Origin: Bolinopsis microptera
Lineage: Eukaryota > Ctenophora > Tentaculata > Lobata > Bolinopsidae
Length of the DNA stretch: 64,000 nucleotides
Assembly (NCBI RefSeq): GCF_026151205.1
Contig: NC_087072.1
Span: forward strand, 18,646,103-18,710,102
Reading direction: 5' to 3'
Shown here: positions 60,194 to 64,000 of the stretch, one piece after another
Position numbering within the stretch: the first letter of the stretch is position 1
Layout: each line of letters starts with the position of its first letter
The notes under the pieces: generated by a model
Databases searched by the model: none
The model's input: only the letters and a program-made list of their open reading frames with translations
What the model was told of the DNA's origin: nothing
Made by a program: the position numbers and the translations under genes

Positions 60194-63100
60194 AGACAAT
60201 AATGGTCATGATAAAAATAAACAATTTTCAGTAAAATAGAAACAGTTACATGATGAATAGCATGGTAGAGTTAATTTTAATTTTAATTTTGATCAATTGT
60301 TCATCCCAACCAAGTAAGATAAATAAGACTTTCATCATGCATGAGTCTTAACGCCAGATCTTTAATTTTAACAAGTTAAATCACAGACTCGTGCTCAACT
60401 TGATTAATGTGGATACGATTTGCTTATTTTGCCGAACGACTAGTTGAAAGTATGGTTAAAACTTAAAAGCTGCATCGGATTAGGTCTCCATAAATAATGT
60501 AGTTAAGGCGTTTCTCATGCTTGACATGTTATAATGAAGAATACTAATCGAAACAGCCGATGGGGCCGGGGGAGCTGATGCACATTGCACAGCTTACGTA
60601 AGTGATTGCTTATTCTTCAGGACCAATCAACTTTTAAAATTTCGACCTTACTGTCGACCAGTGCAGCATGGAGCACGTTAATGGGTTAAGTCAGAAACTG
60701 CCATATGTATTAGTAGCAAGTGTCATGGAGCACTTAACATGGTGATCTCTACCAGTCTACCATATCATAGCGATGTGTACACTGTTATTATACTGTAACT
60801 CCGTAAAAGCTTATCTAACAAATCACTAGACACTGCGGTGTACTACTACTAATGCTACTAATACTACTGGGTCGGTGTACCTATGTTTACTGGTATCATG
60901 TGTCAGGTTGTTCCTGACACTGCACCTGTCTATATGCCAGTATGTGTGCCAGTAGATTTAATATGTATATTTTAATCGTGTGAAATACACTGTATTTGAA
61001 CACACCACCATTACACATTACAACGGATACAGTTTTACGTACACACAACAATTATTGTGAGAGCCCATTATCAAATATAAACCTTTTTCCGGGATAATCG
61101 TTAGCCGGACTGCAACTGGTCAGGATATAATATAGTAGGGGTTGTCATGGCGCTGTGTGTTCTATACTACCGGATTACAGGTCGAGTTTAACCACTAATT
61201 ACGAGTCTACTGGTCTGATTGAAAGCATTAGCAAGACATTATCCCTGGAGTAAATATCAGAGCCTACATGTAGAGTCTAGCACAGACCTTATAATACGTC
61301 ACGACACAAGCAGAGAGTTAGGTAGAGAGCTTGATAAAGTGGTCTCTTAACAGTGAGTAACAGTTACTCTCCTTCTCGCTTAGCTCATTTTCAGAGTCTA
61401 GCCACACGACAAATACATTGGCTCACTTTGTAGCTGAGCATGGCACATTAACGTATTATAAATACCACGTGTTTCCCCCTTACAGGCTACTACTGACTCT
61501 GATGCGTCCTCTCTGTACTACACAGTACACACGCTGTTCTGACGAATATAGATAGCTCCTGTAAATAACATCGTGACATTCAAATTCCGGGACATCATCA
61601 CGAGGCCGAATATTTTACTTATTGTCACGCATCTTACGGATAAGACATATTCCAAGAACAGTCAGTTCTGTGCTACAGAATCTGCGATACGAGATAAGAG
61701 ACAGTCGGATTGGTAGTGTTTAAGTGTGCGTGTGTCTGTGTGAGAAAAATAAGCTAATCACAAGAATGTTATCATGCAGGAATACTACATGGACTGTTCC
61801 TATTGGACACTTTGCACGTTACGTTTACAATACAGTTAGAATCGTTAACTACAGAGAGACTATTAAATATGCTCTTAGTTAGTGCATCACACCTGCTCCA
61901 TTATTTGCGGAATTGTATTTTTACCCTTTTTATAACTTCGTAAAGTATACAGTAAAGAAGCAGTATACAGTAAAGAGAGTTGAGCTGCGAGTAAATGGTT
62001 AAATTGTCTAGCCGATACCTCGGAGCTCTATATACGGGGCTGTTTTACTGATAGCTTTGTTTTACTGAGTGGTGGTTATTCAAAATATGAGATTTTAATT
62101 TTGGTACCTTAAAGCGCTAAAAACAGAACAATGAACTATTTACTCAGAGAAGAGAAGCAAGAGGGTGCTCCAAAATTCTTTAAATTATACACATTATCTG
62201 GAAGAGATGTATCAGTAATTGCATAACTTAACATGTATGATCATTAGCAGCGTTTAAATACGTTCTGTCTAGATATTACAATTCCTAGATTGAAGAAAAG
62301 AATTACTCATTTTAAACATGTACGATGTTTATTTTTGTTTTCAAAACATTTAAATTTATTCTGAAATCTGACTGGATCGGCACTTGCATGTCAATTTCGA
62401 AGTGCGGTCTCATACGTCAGTTGACGTCAAAGCAAGTAGCCTACATATTTTAAAATTGCCTTATTTGACAATATAGTATGGAATCTTAATGGCGTCAAAT
62501 ATTGGTAACGTTGAAGATAATGTGAATGACGAAGGCGTTTGGTAGTTCCGATTTGACATCAGTTCAGCCTTTTAGCACGTTTAGTACAAGTTACAGCCTG
62601 CCGGGAATTATTCTGAGATCTAGCAGGAATTTCGGCGGCTCCACATTTCTATCACAAGTACATAGTACATCTGTCATCTAGAGGCAATATAATATGTGCT
62701 TTGGATATTAATCGTGAAATGTTGGCTAAATTCGTGAATTTTACGATTTTACTCTTCGAAGACCGTCAGTACTTTTCAAAGTAAGACAACACACGTTGCT
62801 CTAGTGCACAGTAAGCTTGATTAATAGTACGTGTAATGAATGGCTTGAGTCACACGCAGTAATGTAATTTATAAAATGAAGAGAAATTCAGTAAACCAGT
62901 AAAACACGTTAATGATCACAAAATATTTCATTAGACGAACAATGCGTTAGAAACAGAACAGTACTGTTTTCTAATATATCTAGTTCATTTCTTATTCTTA
63001 TTCTTCTTAAACTCAGCCACTGCCAAGATGCATCTCTCTAAGTATTACCCAATAGCTTATAACATTATGAGTATAGAATGAATATAGTATGGGAAGTTCA

Positions 63101-64000
63101 TATTTAACAAGACCTTTCATAGTTTCATCAAATATTAACAACTTAATTTCAGATCATCAAACTACACATAAACTGCAACTGAATGGTTTCATCATTAAAT
63201 CAGCTACTGGGAACGATGAAGTATTTTCAAACCCTGAAAGCCCTGTTTCGAATACTAGCGATATTTTAAAATTAAAATAAACTTGTTCACATGTGGGAAA
63301 GCAGTTTTGACTAGGTAATCATATCATCACAGAGTACAAAACTATTTAGTTCAACTAGTTAATATAAATTATAACCGATCGATTACAGTAACAGCTTGTA
63401 TCATTATTATTGTTTATAAAGCAAAAATTGGCCCAAATGGGTAACCCAAAAACCAACGAATCAATAACAGCATTCCATTATTTACTCTCAATATCTCATC
63501 ATCTGTGTTAATAAATATTCCAACTTTCACGGACTAGTCTGGTGCACACAGAATGGATGTACAGCTGGAATGTCGGTTTTTGTAACTCTGCATTGCACCC
63601 ATGGTAACACCGGAATGTTTTTACAAAGTTTACTACATGTGCTCAACTGGCCAGCCTTATTCATAATTTAAAATTTTGACCCGAACGCTTTTAACAAGAT
63701 AAGCTTAGCATGAGCGGGAATGTGCTCGTATCTTAGAGACATTTCGAGGAGGTCACCCCAAACGCTAGAACGCAAAACTTTAAACTCTATCAGCTATGAT
63801 CTAGAACTTGAACGTTTAAGAGCAACTGTATGAAACATTCTGCACTTATTCAGATCAAAAATGGTTGATGTAATTGTAGATGGAAAGTTAATGTGAACAT
63901 CTCAAACGTCTTGACATATTTTTACTTAAGTTCACTCCAGTGAGCAAACCGACTAGTTCCTTTTACTCCGAACTGTACGTTTTTTGTATCATTGCAGCGA
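60194..64000. other. No gene recognised
   Basis: AT-rich sequence upstream of the KDM2-like exon. No JmjC, CXXC or PHD exon could be read on the minus strand, and the frame at 63089-63280 has no domain pattern. It may be a long intron or intergenic DNA. Confidence 0.5.

Overview
This is a nuclear window from a ciliated, intron-rich animal. Introns are short, GT–AG and AT-rich. It encodes extracellular PAN/thrombospondin modules, a kinesin-3, a CFAP95-type axonemal protein, a KDM2-type F-box/LRR exon and several non-LTR retrotransposon families. An aquatic invertebrate, possibly a cnidarian, fits best, but nothing here fixes the phylum. Most host genes are split into exons of 20–460 bp, so their coding sequence had to be read exon by exon from splice sites and codon phase.

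Layout. 1.5–5.0 kb: complete six-exon minus-strand gene for an acidic orphan protein, with a broken mariner transposon in its last intron. 5–9.4 kb: no gene seen. 9.5–15.3 kb: plus-strand secreted protein made of three tandem [PAN-like + TSP1] modules carrying 5, 3 and 1 TSP1 repeats. 18.1–22.3 kb (minus): partial gene with weak RGS-like similarity. 22.9–28.1 kb (minus): large orphan gene with Ser/Thr-Pro repeats and one C-terminal membrane segment. 29.5 kb: tRNA-Arg(TCT).

31–42 kb: a three-layer retrotransposon nest. A 5'-truncated CR1-like LINE (copy A) is split inside its reverse transcriptase by a nearly full-length relative (copy B, 32.6–40.0 kb). Copy B is itself broken by the 3' tail of a third LINE. 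Copy B is the most interesting object here. Its ORF1 joins a zinc-finger-like N-terminus, helical regions, an apparently intact AlkB-type 2OG-Fe(II) dioxygenase and an SGNH esterase. ORF1 overlaps by ATGA an ORF2 that begins with a PHD finger, followed by an APE endonuclease and the RT.

43.9–47.6 kb: three more LINE fragments. 48.8–51.7 kb: intact single-coding-exon kinesin-3 (KIF28/KLP-6-like) ending in a CaaX box. 52.5–54.2 kb: complete six-exon CFAP95 homologue. 56.3–57.4 kb (minus): nuclear gene for a probable mitochondrial protein with an apparent 1-nt frameshift. 58.9–60.2 kb (minus): KDM2-like F-box/LRR terminal exon. 60.2–64 kb: no gene seen. MITEs, foldback elements, satellites and palindromes fill much of the rest. 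The kinesin and CFAP95 genes are adjacent and both have probable ciliary roles; the other genes show no obvious functional link.
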